Below are positions 1 to 6,694 of a stretch of DNA of 7,222 bases, piece after piece. The position numbers and the translations under genes were made by a program. The notes beneath the pieces are model-generated. The model made no database searches. It worked only from the letters and a program-made list of their open reading frames with translations, and was not told where the DNA came from. Source of the stretch: Candidatus Zhuqueibacterota bacterium (GTDB taxonomy: Bacteria; Zhuqueibacterota; Zhuqueibacteria; Oceanimicrobiales; Oceanimicrobiaceae); NCBI GenBank assembly GCA_011775825.1, contig JAABYK010000356.1:11344-18565 (forward strand), read 5' to 3'. Numbering within the stretch: position 1 is the first letter of the stretch; each line of letters starts with the position of its first letter.

Positions 1-549
1 GATCCGAATTTGGGTCGTCAACAGCAAATTTTTCAGGTTTGGATTCGGCCCGTGGAAACTGTCCAAAACGCGCACTTCGCGACGCGTGTGGCCATGTACG
101 AGCTGAACAAACTCATCAACGAAGGCATAAGCCCGGAAGATTTCGAGCAAACCCGAAATTATCTCCTGAAGTTTGTCAACATCCTCACGAAGACGCAAAG
201 TCGCCAACTCGGTTACGCCCTGGATAGCCATTACTACGGCATCGATGAGTTTACAAAATACATCACGGTGGAGCTGGAGAAACTCACTGTAGAAGATGTG
301 AACCGGGTTATCAAGAAGCATCTCCAGGACGAGAACGTTAAGTTTGCTTTTATCACAAAAGATGCTGATGACTTAAAGCAGCGACTCATCAACAACACGA
401 CTTCTCCCATGACGTATGACGCGGAAAAGCCAGCAGCGCTGCTTGAAGAGGATAAGATTATCCAAGATTACAAATTGGACTTCCAATCGGACAAAGTCAA
501 AATCAGGCAGGTGGAAGAAGTCTTTCTCAACGAGGTAGGAACAAACTGA
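1..549 (+). CDS. M16 family (insulinase-like) peptidase/processing-protease homologue, C-terminal part
   Basis: The frame is open from the first base, so the start lies upstream of the window; 182 residues and a TGA stop are visible. The segment resembles the end of the second M16 domain of bacterial M16B-type proteins. Typical blocks are FQVWIRPV near residue 12, an alanine-rich helix with YELNKLINEG, FEQTRNYLLKF, the RQLGYALDSHYYGI block around residues 66-79, and LTVEDVNRVIKKHL. The zinc-binding HxxEH motif of M16 enzymes belongs to the N-terminal half and is not in view, so I cannot say whether this chain is catalytic or an inactive partner subunit. Such proteins are usually exported and act on peptides in the envelope. 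The C-terminus looks complete and is followed 15 bases later by a strong terminator, so this is the last gene of its transcript. Family assignment is firm; substrate is unknown. Confidence 0.88.
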   Translation, partial: DPNLGRQQQIFQVWIRPVETVQNAHFATRVAMYELNKLINEGISPEDFEQTRNYLLKFVNILTKTQSRQLGYALDSHYYGIDEFTKYITVELEKLTVEDVNRVIKKHLQDENVKFAFITKDADDLKQRLINNTTSPMTYDAEKPAALLEEDKIIQDYKLDFQSDKVKIRQVEEVFLNEVGTN

Positions 550-563
550 GCAAAACGAAATGA

Positions 564-605
564 AAAAAGCCCTATCGAGAAACTCGGTAGGGCTTTTTCT
601 TTTTT
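564..605. terminator. Strong intrinsic terminator, probably bidirectional
   Basis: An 11-bp stem (569-579 with 583-593, one G-T wobble) closes an AAA loop and is extended by five A-T pairs from the flanking A and T runs. On the + strand it is followed by T5-C-T6 (594-605), classic for Rho-independent termination of the M16 gene ending at 549. On the - strand the A run at 563-568 gives six T residues after the same stem. It can therefore also stop transcription of the convergent coiled-coil gene, whose stop codon lies about 40 bases away. Confidence 0.93.
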
Positions 606-646
606 GGACAAGCGTGCTACACTTAGCCGCTAAAATGCTTTCTGTT

Positions 647-961
647 TTATTTGAAAAAAGCGAACAGAATTCCCAATATCACGCCTAGCTGCCCAACCCA
701 AAAAATGAACATCCATTTGATGATCTCTGATCTTGTCGCCGAAATCATACTCACTAATTCCGTTTTCGTCTCCGAATTCATGTTCAACAATTCGGATCTT
801 GTCTCCGAAATCATGCTCACCAATTCAGTTCTGAGACCATTAATTTCATCCGACAGACGCCGCTCAAATTTTTCTTCCACGTACTGCAAAATATCATTCT
901 TTTGCTCCGAGTTGAACTGATTGAGTAACTCAACAAGTGAGTCAACCGCCTCGTCGCCCAA
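647..961 (-). CDS. Small hendecad-repeat coiled-coil protein with C-terminal membrane anchor
   Basis: A 104-residue protein in three parts. Residues 1-42 form a charged helical head containing VEEKFERRLSDEI. Residues 43-82 carry four 11-residue repeats of the form (L/T)(R/K)(T/S)E(L/I), starting at residues 43, 54, 65 and 76, which fits an extended hendecad coiled coil. Residues 84-103 are a hydrophobic segment (WMFIFWVGQLGVILGILFAFF) followed only by Lys104. The layout resembles small bacterial coiled-coil/DUF1640-like proteins, loosely related to mitochondrial CCDC90/MCUR1; function in bacteria is not established. The coil probably faces the cytoplasm and oligomerises at the membrane. The only available start is TTG at 959-961, with no good Shine-Dalgarno; an in-frame TAG lies four codons upstream. 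The native start is thus uncertain. It ends facing the terminator shared with the M16 gene. Confidence 0.75.
   Translation of the reverse strand: MGDEAVDSLVELLNQFNSEQKNDILQYVEEKFERRLSDEINGLRTELVSMISETRSELLNMNSETKTELVSMISATRSEIIKWMFIFWVGQLGVILGILFAFFK
729..827. repeat. Three 33-bp tandem repeat units inside the coiled-coil gene
   Basis: Units lie at 729-761, 762-794 and 795-827. Units 1 and 3 differ at only four of 33-36 positions, while unit 2 is more diverged but keeps the TCTCCGAA-TCATG core. Each unit encodes one 11-residue hendecad, so the array has expanded in multiples that preserve the coil register. A weaker fourth copy begins at 828. Confidence 0.82.
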
Positions 962-1075
962 CTTATCACGCTAAGGTTTTCCGACTGTGACTACCGGCAA
1001 TGCTCGCTCCTGTTTCTATTAACCGTGAAAATGTACGTAAAACGGTTCAAAAAGTCAACAAAACAGTTGATTTTA

Positions 1076-1198
1076 GGGTAGGGACGGCCTGAAGGAATTG
1101 AAGGGGTTACATCATTGCAATTACGTAAGACAAGTAGGCTGGGGAAAATTCTAATGAAGAGTCCCGCTTGCGGCAAGAGACTTGCCGTGTACCTACCC
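1076..1198. mobile_element. Candidate miniature inverted-repeat element (or structured RNA) in the intergenic gap
   Basis: The ends are inverted copies: 1076-1085 reads GGGTAGGGAC and the reverse complement of 1189-1198 reads GGGTAGGTAC, nine of ten matching. The similarity resumes with CGGC after a 2-base offset. Inside are a perfect 7-bp hairpin (1171-1177 with 1181-1187, loop AGA), a second complementary pair GGGAC/GTCCC (1081-1085 with 1161-1165), and two overlapping 8-bp palindromes at 1114-1121 and 1121-1128. There is no plausible coding content: a 74-codon TTG-started frame across it resembles nothing I recognise. Flanks show no obvious target-site duplication. It occupies almost half of the 962-1231 gap, where nothing else is evident. 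It could be a non-autonomous transposable element, a REP-like repeat, or a folded transcript element. Confidence 0.42.
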
Positions 1199-1231
1199 AA
1201 GAAGGCACACAGCAAATCACCTTAGCTCACT

Positions 1232-2203
1232 TTAGAAAGAAGGCTCATCACCAGAGTTTTCGGACAACAGCTCGGAGTCAGTTTTCGAAACTTCACCGGG
1301 TTTTATGACCGTGAAATTTGTGGTTTTCTTAGTGGATTTTCTGCTGTCTAGGTCTAAAACGCTTAACGTCAATTGATAACGCCCGGTTGGAAGTTCGTCT
1401 ACAGGAATCCTTGCCGTAATAAAGGAAGTCGTTCCTGGCTTTTCCTTGTTGAACCGCAGGGACTTAATCTGTTCTTTCTCCTCATTGTAAATCCTATAGA
1501 CTGCTCTGAAGCAGTTATTGGAATTTGTATGTGAAAATTGGAGATTATATACTTCCGAATAAACGTGGAGGATGTCCGATCCGGGATTGACAATGCGTGG
1601 AACGTTTGGCAAAATCTTCTGGTTGTTTTTTACGAGAATACTATTATCGCTCGTTGGGGTGATCCTGGTAGCAATTTGTAAATCACTGAGACCTAACGAG
1701 AGACCTTGATAATTGGGAATTCGAAGCGTTTTCTTAAAGCTCAGGGTTTGAAGCGTCTCTAAGTCTGTTAACCCAACGCGAGCCTGGTAGTCGCCCGATT
1801 CCACAAGAAAGGAAAAGCGAATTACTCTTGGAAGCCTGGGAAGATCGATTTCATCAAAAGACTCGACTTTAACTGAGTCGACGAACGCTTCACTGGCTAC
1901 GGGATTATCCGAGATGTCACGCAAGGCAATCGACAGACGATAGCTGGCGAAGAAGCCATCCACATATTTGACAAATTGCAGGTTTTGGGTGGGGATCTGA
2001 CAGAAAATTTCCAAGAAGGTCTTCTCCGGGGTGGCCGACTTGAAACTTAGAAACTCAAATGCAAAGATTGCCCCCGTGGCGCCGTGACTACTCGGTTCCG
2101 AAGCCGTTGCATGAGTGAAGTTGAGTGAGTAGCAGAGTAACAGGAGAACCCAAAATCTGCTGGTGAAGAGAATGCGGTCGTCCTTGAAAGAGGGGGAAAA
2201 CAT
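1232..2203 (-). CDS. Secreted protein resembling the N-terminal region of GWxTD-domain proteins
   Basis: A 323-residue protein starting at ATG 2201-2203, seven bases after a good Shine-Dalgarno. Residues 1-34 look like a signal peptide: basic residues K7 and R16, a hydrophobic core around 17-27 (FWVLLLLCYSL), and an AxA-type site at A32-T-A34 before S35. The mature part is rich in beta strands. Blocks such as FEFLSFKS, LEIFCQIPTQNLQFVK, FASYRLSIALRD, and LSLGLSDLQIATRI resemble the beta-sandwich region that precedes the GWxTD domain in proteins of FCB-type bacteria and Acidobacteria. A second Ig-like segment with LPTGRYQLTLSVLDLDSRK follows near residues 270-290. No GWxTD motif is present and the C-terminal tail is polar and acidic. 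The protein is probably periplasmic or surface-exposed; its role is unknown. The family link is from pattern memory and moderately sure; the gene call itself is strong. Confidence 0.82.
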   Translation of the reverse strand: MFSPSFKDDRILFTSRFWVLLLLCYSLNFTHATASEPSSHGATGAIFAFEFLSFKSATPEKTFLEIFCQIPTQNLQFVKYVDGFFASYRLSIALRDISDNPVASEAFVDSVKVESFDEIDLPRLPRVIRFSFLVESGDYQARVGLTDLETLQTLSFKKTLRIPNYQGLSLGLSDLQIATRITPTSDNSILVKNNQKILPNVPRIVNPGSDILHVYSEVYNLQFSHTNSNNCFRAVYRIYNEEKEQIKSLRFNKEKPGTTSFITARIPVDELPTGRYQLTLSVLDLDSRKSTKKTTNFTVIKPGEVSKTDSELLSENSGDEPSF

Positions 2204-2210
2204 GTTCTTA

Positions 2211-2217
2211 CTCCTTT
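2211..2217 (-). promoter_or_regulatory. Shine-Dalgarno of the secreted GWxTD-like protein gene
   Basis: On the - strand AAAGGAG lies seven bases before ATG 2201-2203. This is the clearest ribosome binding site in the window and fixes that start. Confidence 0.85.
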
Positions 2218-2267
2218 AAGATTTGATTCATCCGTGAATACACTCATATCGTCCGATCTAAAGCCTT

Positions 2268-2297
2268 CCTATAGCAAAAGATGGGCGAAAGTGTTAG
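2268..2297 (-). promoter_or_regulatory. Possible promoter for the secreted-protein gene
   Basis: On the - strand an extended -10 (TGC-TATAGG, 2276-2268) lies 18 bases after a -35-like CTAACA (2297-2292). Both hexamers match the sigma-70 consensus at four of six positions. It would give a leader of roughly 55-60 bases. Sigma consensus in this lineage is unknown, so this is a weak call. Confidence 0.28.
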
Positions 2298-2443
2298 AAT
2301 TTTCAACAAAGTTTTACAAGAAGTATGCCAAGATGAGGTTGTGAATTTAGAACGCAGAAGAGCGGTGCTGTAAGTGAAGTAGATTATTCTAAATTAGAGA
2401 TGGTAGGAGAAGGCAATCAGGGATTTTGAAGCAGTTAAATCTT

Positions 2444-2459
2444 TGTACCAAATTGTACA
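2444..2459. repeat. Short inverted repeat, operator-like
   Basis: TGTAC and GTACA flank a 6-base spacer CAAATT, giving a 16-base dyad about 45 bases past the helicase stop and about 240 bases upstream of the secreted-protein start. Size and symmetry fit a dimeric regulator site, but a short dyad in AT-rich DNA can arise by chance. Confidence 0.25.
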
Positions 2460-2501
2460 CTGTATTGTCATCAAACAAATTTAAAGACCAACACGCCAGG
2501 C

Positions 2502-5500
2502 TTAACTAAACAACGCTTCGATGTCTTCAACGGTTAAATGTTTGAAAAAGCCTACGTCGGTGGTGATGAGACTCGACACCAAATCCTTCTTGCGATTCTG
2601 CAACTGCACTATTTTTTCTTCGACCGAACCTTTGGTGATCATCTTGTAAACAAACACATGTTTATCCTGCCCGATGCGGTGGGTGCGGTCGGTTGCTTGT
2701 GTTTCGACAGCGGGATTCCACCAGGGATCGTAGTGAATCACATAATCCGCCGCTGTCAAATTCAAACCCGTTCCTCCTGCTCTCAGGCTGATCAGAAAAA
2801 TCTTGCAAGTTTCCTCATTTTGAAACCGCTCCACACACCTTTCACGATTGCGCGTTTGGCCATCAAGATATTCATAAGAAATCCTGGCCGAGTCAAGGTA
2901 CCTGCGAATGATGGCCAGCATGCGCACGAATTGCGAAAACACCAAAACCTTATGTCCTTCTGCCAGCAACTCATCAAAATATTCGATGAGTATATCGTAT
3001 TTCCCGACTTTCCCGGGAAATGTCTCCTCAACCAGAATCGGATGACAGGCGATCTGTCTGAGTTTTGTCAACCCTTCAAGTACGCTCATACGAGACTTGT
3101 CCATCCCTACGTCGGCGATCTGCTTGAGAAGCTTGGCACGATAGTAATCCCGCCATTGTTTATAGACTTTCTCCTGTTGTGACGACATCTCACAATAGAC
3201 ACGATTTTCGACTTTTGGCGGCAAGTCCTGTTCTACCTGCTCCTTGGTGCGCCGTAAGACAAACGGAAAAACCATTTTTTGAAGAAGTTCGCCAGCTTCC
3301 TGGTTGCGATTTTGTTCAATTGGCCTGGCAAAGGCATTCTTGAAGTAGTTTAAGTTTCCCAAAAGCCCAGGATTGAGGAATGAGAAAAGCGACCACAATT
3401 CGATTGTGGTGTTTTCCACAGGTGTGCCGGTGAGCGCAAGCCGATGCTTCGCTTTCAGCACTTTCGCCGCTTTTGCGGTTTGAGAGACCGGATTCTTGAT
3501 GTTTTGCGACTCATCGAGGATTACATAGTTGAACTGTACATCTTTCAAGAAAAGAATGTCCTGTCTCAAGGTCCCATAACTCGTCAGGATGAGCTCATAA
3601 TTGTCGTAGTTCTTCGGTGTCCTGTCCCGGTCGTCTCCTGTCTGTTTGTACACCCGCAAACAAGGCGCAAAGCGTTCAATTTCATTAATCCAATTAAAAA
3701 TCACAGAGGTCGGACAGACAATCAAGCTCGGCTCTTTCTTACCGTTTTGGTATTCTGAAAGCAGAAGAGTCAAAGCCTGGATGGTTTTGCCCAGGCCCAT
3801 GTCATCGGCTAAACAACCCCCAAATTGAAATTCTTTTAGAAAATGCAGCCAATCGTATCCTGCCTTCTGATAAGGACGCAGTATGCCCTGCAACGAATCC
3901 GGAATTGTAACCTCCTTAATGCCTTCGAAATTTTTAAGCTGCCTCAACTTCTCATGATAGGACGAATCGAAGTCTTTCTGACTCGCTTCTGCAAAGAGTT
4001 CATCAATTAGCGTGACATGGAAATGCGAGAGTTTGAGTCGGCCCTCTTCCGTCTCGGACAAGTTAAACACATGTCGAAACCGGTCAAGCCATTCTTTTGG
4101 AATGACTGCAGAGCTTCCATCTGCCAGTTTTACATAATGCCTCTTTTGCTTAAGCGCCTTCCTTAGTTCGTTCAAAGACAGTAGAATCCCACCGAAATCT
4201 ATTTCCATCTTTACGTCAAACCAGTCGATCCCGGATTCCACTGCTACGCGAACTTTTGCCGGGTAGCGATTGACTTTATACCGTTTCAGATTTTCCTCTC
4301 CGAAAACCACAAAACTTGAGCCAGCCAATTCAGGAACGTCGTGTGTAAGCCAATGCAACGCTTTGTTCTTACGCGTAATGATTTTGCCATTGTGGATGAC
4401 TTTGACACTCGTTTCCATAAGCTTCTTTTTTACTTCTGCTTCCTGATCGAAATCTCGCACAACTCTTATGAAGCTGTTTTCTTCCGCGCCGGAACCCCAA
4501 AGAGCCTGCCTTGTCTCGTTGGAATCCACTTCCACCCCATCATATGAAAACCTCAAGTTTACCAGAATGCCGTCTTCTATCTCGCTCAAATAAAGTCGTT
4601 TTTCGGAAATCTTATCAACGGTCTTGGTACGTGCTTCTTTTGGGAGTCGAAGATTTTCAAACAAGTCCGTTTGAGAGGTAAGTGAATTCAGAAAATTTGG
4701 GACATCCTTTTTCGGAACCGTGACTTCAAGGCCACTACGCGTAAATGGAATCAGACCAGAGGCGTTGTTCAGGTCAGCAACCTCAATTGCCGTATCATTT
4801 CTCAGAAGCCAAACCGGTTCAGAGGACAACACGCGGTATTCATCGTCGAAAATCGACGTTTCGTCGCCCACCGTTAGCTGGGCAACGAATTGCGCCTCAT
4901 CGGTTGTGTGAGATAAACAAAACTCAATCTGCGCCTTTTCCGAGGCAAACTTAAGCGGAGCTTCCGGATTCTCATACCGTGGTAGATAAACCCGGCTTTC
5001 TTGCAGCAGATTAAGCAGAAACCCAACTTTGTCCCCGTACTTAAATTTATAGGAGCGAGGTCTTTGGAAGTAGTAATAATGAAGAGATTCGACTTCATTC
5101 CATTTTTCGAGAAAACTCAAGACCAGCCGATCATTCCGGCTGCATACGATTCTGTTATCGAAAATATCGTTATAGCCTATATTATGCGCGACGCCTAATG
5201 AACCATCTTTTCTTATCGTCGCCTTTTGAGGATGAAGAGTCCATCCCATCGAACTCAAGCTCAGGGTGTAAAAAAGTTGCCATTTGGGTTTCGAGGTTGA
5301 CTGCGCATCCTGTTCTTGACCGACTTGCGCCAGGTAGAGTTTCCAGATCGGATCGGAAACTTTTGCTCCACCAGTTGACGCGTCGTGTTCATAATGGTCC
5401 TTTGCTGTCAGCAGTGCCGCAACGATGTGTTTGCAATCGTCCCAATACGGGCAGGTACATTCCGCAAAGAACCAACCCTCCCCCTCCTCTTCCACGGTAA

Positions 5501-5651
5501 CAATATAATCGTCCGTTCCGGAGACGACCGCTTCGAAATAATGCGGATCGATTTCAAGTATCCGTACGCGCTTCTGTCGATAGTAAGTCTCTCCGCGCAG
5601 ATAAATCGTCCCCGTAACTAAGTTTCGAATGTCCTGCTTTGTAATTTTCAT
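2502..5651 (-). CDS. SNF2-family ATP-dependent helicase with N-terminal SWIM zinc finger
   Basis: A 1049-residue SF2 motor protein. A SWIM zinc finger lies at C65-x-C67-x5-C73-K-H75, a DNA- or protein-binding module. Residues of roughly 130-560 resemble the poorly characterised bacterial SNF2-associated region. The SNF2_N ATPase core covers about 590-870: Walker A LADDMGLGKT with K622, the DExx box D713-E-S-Q716, and LALTGTPVENT near 743. Helicase_C follows at about 890-1010, with AGGTGLNLTAADYVIHYDPW and the arginine-finger motif HRIGQ at 991-995 (R992). All core ATPase motifs are intact, so it should be an active DNA translocase/remodeller in the cytoplasm; the partner it remodels is unknown, possibly RNA polymerase or other DNA-bound proteins. 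Start ATG 5649-5651 is preceded by AGGG at six bases. It is transcribed alone, divergent from murB. Length and order are typical for the family; nothing nearby suggests a defence system. Confidence 0.95.
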   Translation of the reverse strand: MKITKQDIRNLVTGTIYLRGETYYRQKRVRILEIDPHYFEAVVSGTDDYIVTVEEEGEGWFFAECTCPYWDDCKHIVAALLTAKDHYEHDASTGGAKVSDPIWKLYLAQVGQEQDAQSTSKPKWQLFYTLSLSSMGWTLHPQKATIRKDGSLGVAHNIGYNDIFDNRIVCSRNDRLVLSFLEKWNEVESLHYYYFQRPRSYKFKYGDKVGFLLNLLQESRVYLPRYENPEAPLKFASEKAQIEFCLSHTTDEAQFVAQLTVGDETSIFDDEYRVLSSEPVWLLRNDTAIEVADLNNASGLIPFTRSGLEVTVPKKDVPNFLNSLTSQTDLFENLRLPKEARTKTVDKISEKRLYLSEIEDGILVNLRFSYDGVEVDSNETRQALWGSGAEENSFIRVVRDFDQEAEVKKKLMETSVKVIHNGKIITRKNKALHWLTHDVPELAGSSFVVFGEENLKRYKVNRYPAKVRVAVESGIDWFDVKMEIDFGGILLSLNELRKALKQKRHYVKLADGSSAVIPKEWLDRFRHVFNLSETEEGRLKLSHFHVTLIDELFAEASQKDFDSSYHEKLRQLKNFEGIKEVTIPDSLQGILRPYQKAGYDWLHFLKEFQFGGCLADDMGLGKTIQALTLLLSEYQNGKKEPSLIVCPTSVIFNWINEIERFAPCLRVYKQTGDDRDRTPKNYDNYELILTSYGTLRQDILFLKDVQFNYVILDESQNIKNPVSQTAKAAKVLKAKHRLALTGTPVENTTIELWSLFSFLNPGLLGNLNYFKNAFARPIEQNRNQEAGELLQKMVFPFVLRRTKEQVEQDLPPKVENRVYCEMSSQQEKVYKQWRDYYRAKLLKQIADVGMDKSRMSVLEGLTKLRQIACHPILVEETFPGKVGKYDILIEYFDELLAEGHKVLVFSQFVRMLAIIRRYLDSARISYEYLDGQTRNRERCVERFQNEETCKIFLISLRAGGTGLNLTAADYVIHYDPWWNPAVETQATDRTHRIGQDKHVFVYKMITKGSVEEKIVQLQNRKKDLVSSLITTDVGFFKHLTVEDIEALFS

Positions 5652-5678
5652 TCTCAGCCCTGGAATATCTAAACTCTT

Positions 5679-5707
5679 AATTTAAAGTTCTTGTAAAGAA
5701 ACATCAA
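5679..5707 (-). promoter_or_regulatory. Possible promoter for the SNF2 helicase gene
   Basis: On the - strand TTGATG (5707-5702) is followed after exactly 17 bases by TAAATT (5684-5679). Each hexamer matches four of six sigma-70 consensus bases. The predicted start would lie about 20 bases before ATG 5651. The spacing is ideal but the region is AT-rich, so chance matches are possible. Confidence 0.38.
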
Positions 5708-5734
5708 GAGCTATTTGGAGAAAATTGAAACGAA

Positions 5735-5762
5735 TTGATTTGAATTTTCCATAAAGTATCGT
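5735..5762 (+). promoter_or_regulatory. Possible promoter for murB
   Basis: TTGATT (5735-5740) and TATCGT (5757-5762) are separated by 16 bases, each matching four of six sigma-70 consensus bases. Transcription would begin only about six bases before the murB ATG, which would make the message nearly leaderless and agrees with the missing Shine-Dalgarno. Weak call. Confidence 0.25.
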
Positions 5763-5774
5763 AGTTTCAAATTG

Positions 5775-6686
5775 ATGACTCTTCGGTTGGACTTATTAAG
5801 AAACAGTTTGGCGGAAACATTTGGCTCGGCTCGTGTCGGTACAAACGAGCCGTTGGCCAAACATTGTAACTGGCGAGTCGGTGGCCCGGCTGACTTATTC
5901 GTCAGCGTGAAAAATGCGCATGAGTTGATTCAAACGGTACGATTAGCCCACAAGCACGGCATCCCACCCACCATCCTGGGATTCGGTGCGAACGTGTTGG
6001 TGTCCGATGCCGGCATTCGTGGCTTGGTGATCTTAAATCGGGCGCAGCGGATTTCATTCCAGCCAAATTACCTCGTGGAGGCCGACTCCGGGACGAACCT
6101 CGCTGTTCTAGCAAAGCAAGCTGCCCAACTGGGCGTCGGGGGCTTAGAATTTCTGATTGGCATTCCGGGCACAGTGGGAGCCGCCGTGGCCGTGAATGCC
6201 GGAACGCGCACGCGCTGGATCAGCGGACTGCTCGAATCCGTCAGAGTGCTACAAAACGATGGCGAGGTAGAATGGCTTTCTCCAAAAGAATTGTCATTTT
6301 CCTATCGAACCAGCCGGTTGAAACAAACCGGCGAAGTGGTAATCGCGGCAAAGCTTCGGGGCAATCCTGATGAGCCTGCAAACATCGAACGCAAAATGAA
6401 AAAAGAACTTCAAGTGCGCAAAAATCAACCGACCGGACCCAGCGCGGGCTCTGTGTTCAAAAATCCCCCGAATGACTTTGCCGGTCGTCTCATTGAAGCA
6501 TGCGGTCTGAAAGGCTTCCGAATTGGCGGCGCACAAATCTCGGAGATGCATGCCAATTTTATCCTTAACGTTGGGGGTGCCAAGGCTCAGGACATCAAGG
6601 CGATCATTGGGCATGCGAAAAGCGAAGTCTCAAAGCGACTCGATATCACACTCGAAGAGGAGATCCGTTATTTGGGTCAGTGGTAA
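5775..6686 (+). CDS. murB: UDP-N-acetylmuramate dehydrogenase (UDP-N-acetylenolpyruvoylglucosamine reductase) MurB
   Basis: A 303-residue FAD enzyme that uses NADPH to reduce UDP-GlcNAc-enolpyruvate to UDP-MurNAc, the second committed step of peptidoglycan synthesis in the cytoplasm. FAD-binding blocks are visible: NWRVGGPADLF near residue 30, GFGANVLVSD starting at G69, and GIPGTVGAAVAVNAG at 129-143. Catalytic elements follow: Y177-R178 in FSYRTSR, the proton-donor Ser226 in AGSVFKNP, and Glu296 in LEEEIRYLG near the C-terminus. Length and the SVFKNP context fit the shorter type II MurB, as in Staphylococcus, rather than the E. coli type. I prefer ATG 5775 over the adjacent TTG 5772; neither has a clear Shine-Dalgarno. 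The gene stands outside any cell-wall cluster, divergent from the helicase gene and convergent with the methyltransferase gene, with only 8 bases between stop codons. Confidence 0.97.
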   Translation: MTLRLDLLRNSLAETFGSARVGTNEPLAKHCNWRVGGPADLFVSVKNAHELIQTVRLAHKHGIPPTILGFGANVLVSDAGIRGLVILNRAQRISFQPNYLVEADSGTNLAVLAKQAAQLGVGGLEFLIGIPGTVGAAVAVNAGTRTRWISGLLESVRVLQNDGEVEWLSPKELSFSYRTSRLKQTGEVVIAAKLRGNPDEPANIERKMKKELQVRKNQPTGPSAGSVFKNPPNDFAGRLIEACGLKGFRIGGAQISEMHANFILNVGGAKAQDIKAIIGHAKSEVSKRLDITLEEEIRYLGQW

Positions 6687-6694
6687 CAAGCAAC

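Larger units (their letters stand above)
2204..2501. other. AT-rich intergenic region without a gene
   Basis: About 300 bases between the helicase stop codon and the start of the secreted-protein gene, both on the - strand. I see no supported reading frame, no RNA gene and no intrinsic terminator with a T tract after the helicase gene. It holds the ribosome binding site and possible promoter of the downstream gene, plus a small inverted repeat at 2444-2459. Confidence 0.6.

Noticed and set aside
1021..1047. AACCGT/ACGGTT inverted repeat
   Set aside because: Only a 6-bp stem with a 15-base loop in AT-rich DNA and no T run; within chance expectation.
1171..1187. The CGGCAAG-AGA-CTTGCCG hairpin as an intrinsic terminator of the secreted-protein gene
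   Set aside because: No T tract follows the stem on either strand, so it is better seen as part of the inverted-repeat element.
991..1215. A 74-codon reading frame on the - strand across the 962-1231 gap
   Set aside because: It starts with TTG, has no ribosome binding site, matches no family I recognise, and runs straight through the inverted-repeat element.
2538..3182. A 214-codon frame on the + strand antisense to the helicase gene
   Set aside because: It lies wholly opposite the conserved Helicase_C coding region, whose motifs explain the sequence; its own protein has no recognisable domain.
2502..5651. SNF2 helicase as the core of an anti-phage defence system such as DISARM
   Set aside because: No methyltransferase for DNA, nuclease, phospholipase or other defence partner is adjacent; the nearby methyltransferase is an RNA m5U enzyme and MurB is a housekeeping enzyme.
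6294..6614. A 106-codon frame on the - strand inside murB
   Set aside because: It is a shadow of the strongly conserved MurB catalytic region on the other strand.
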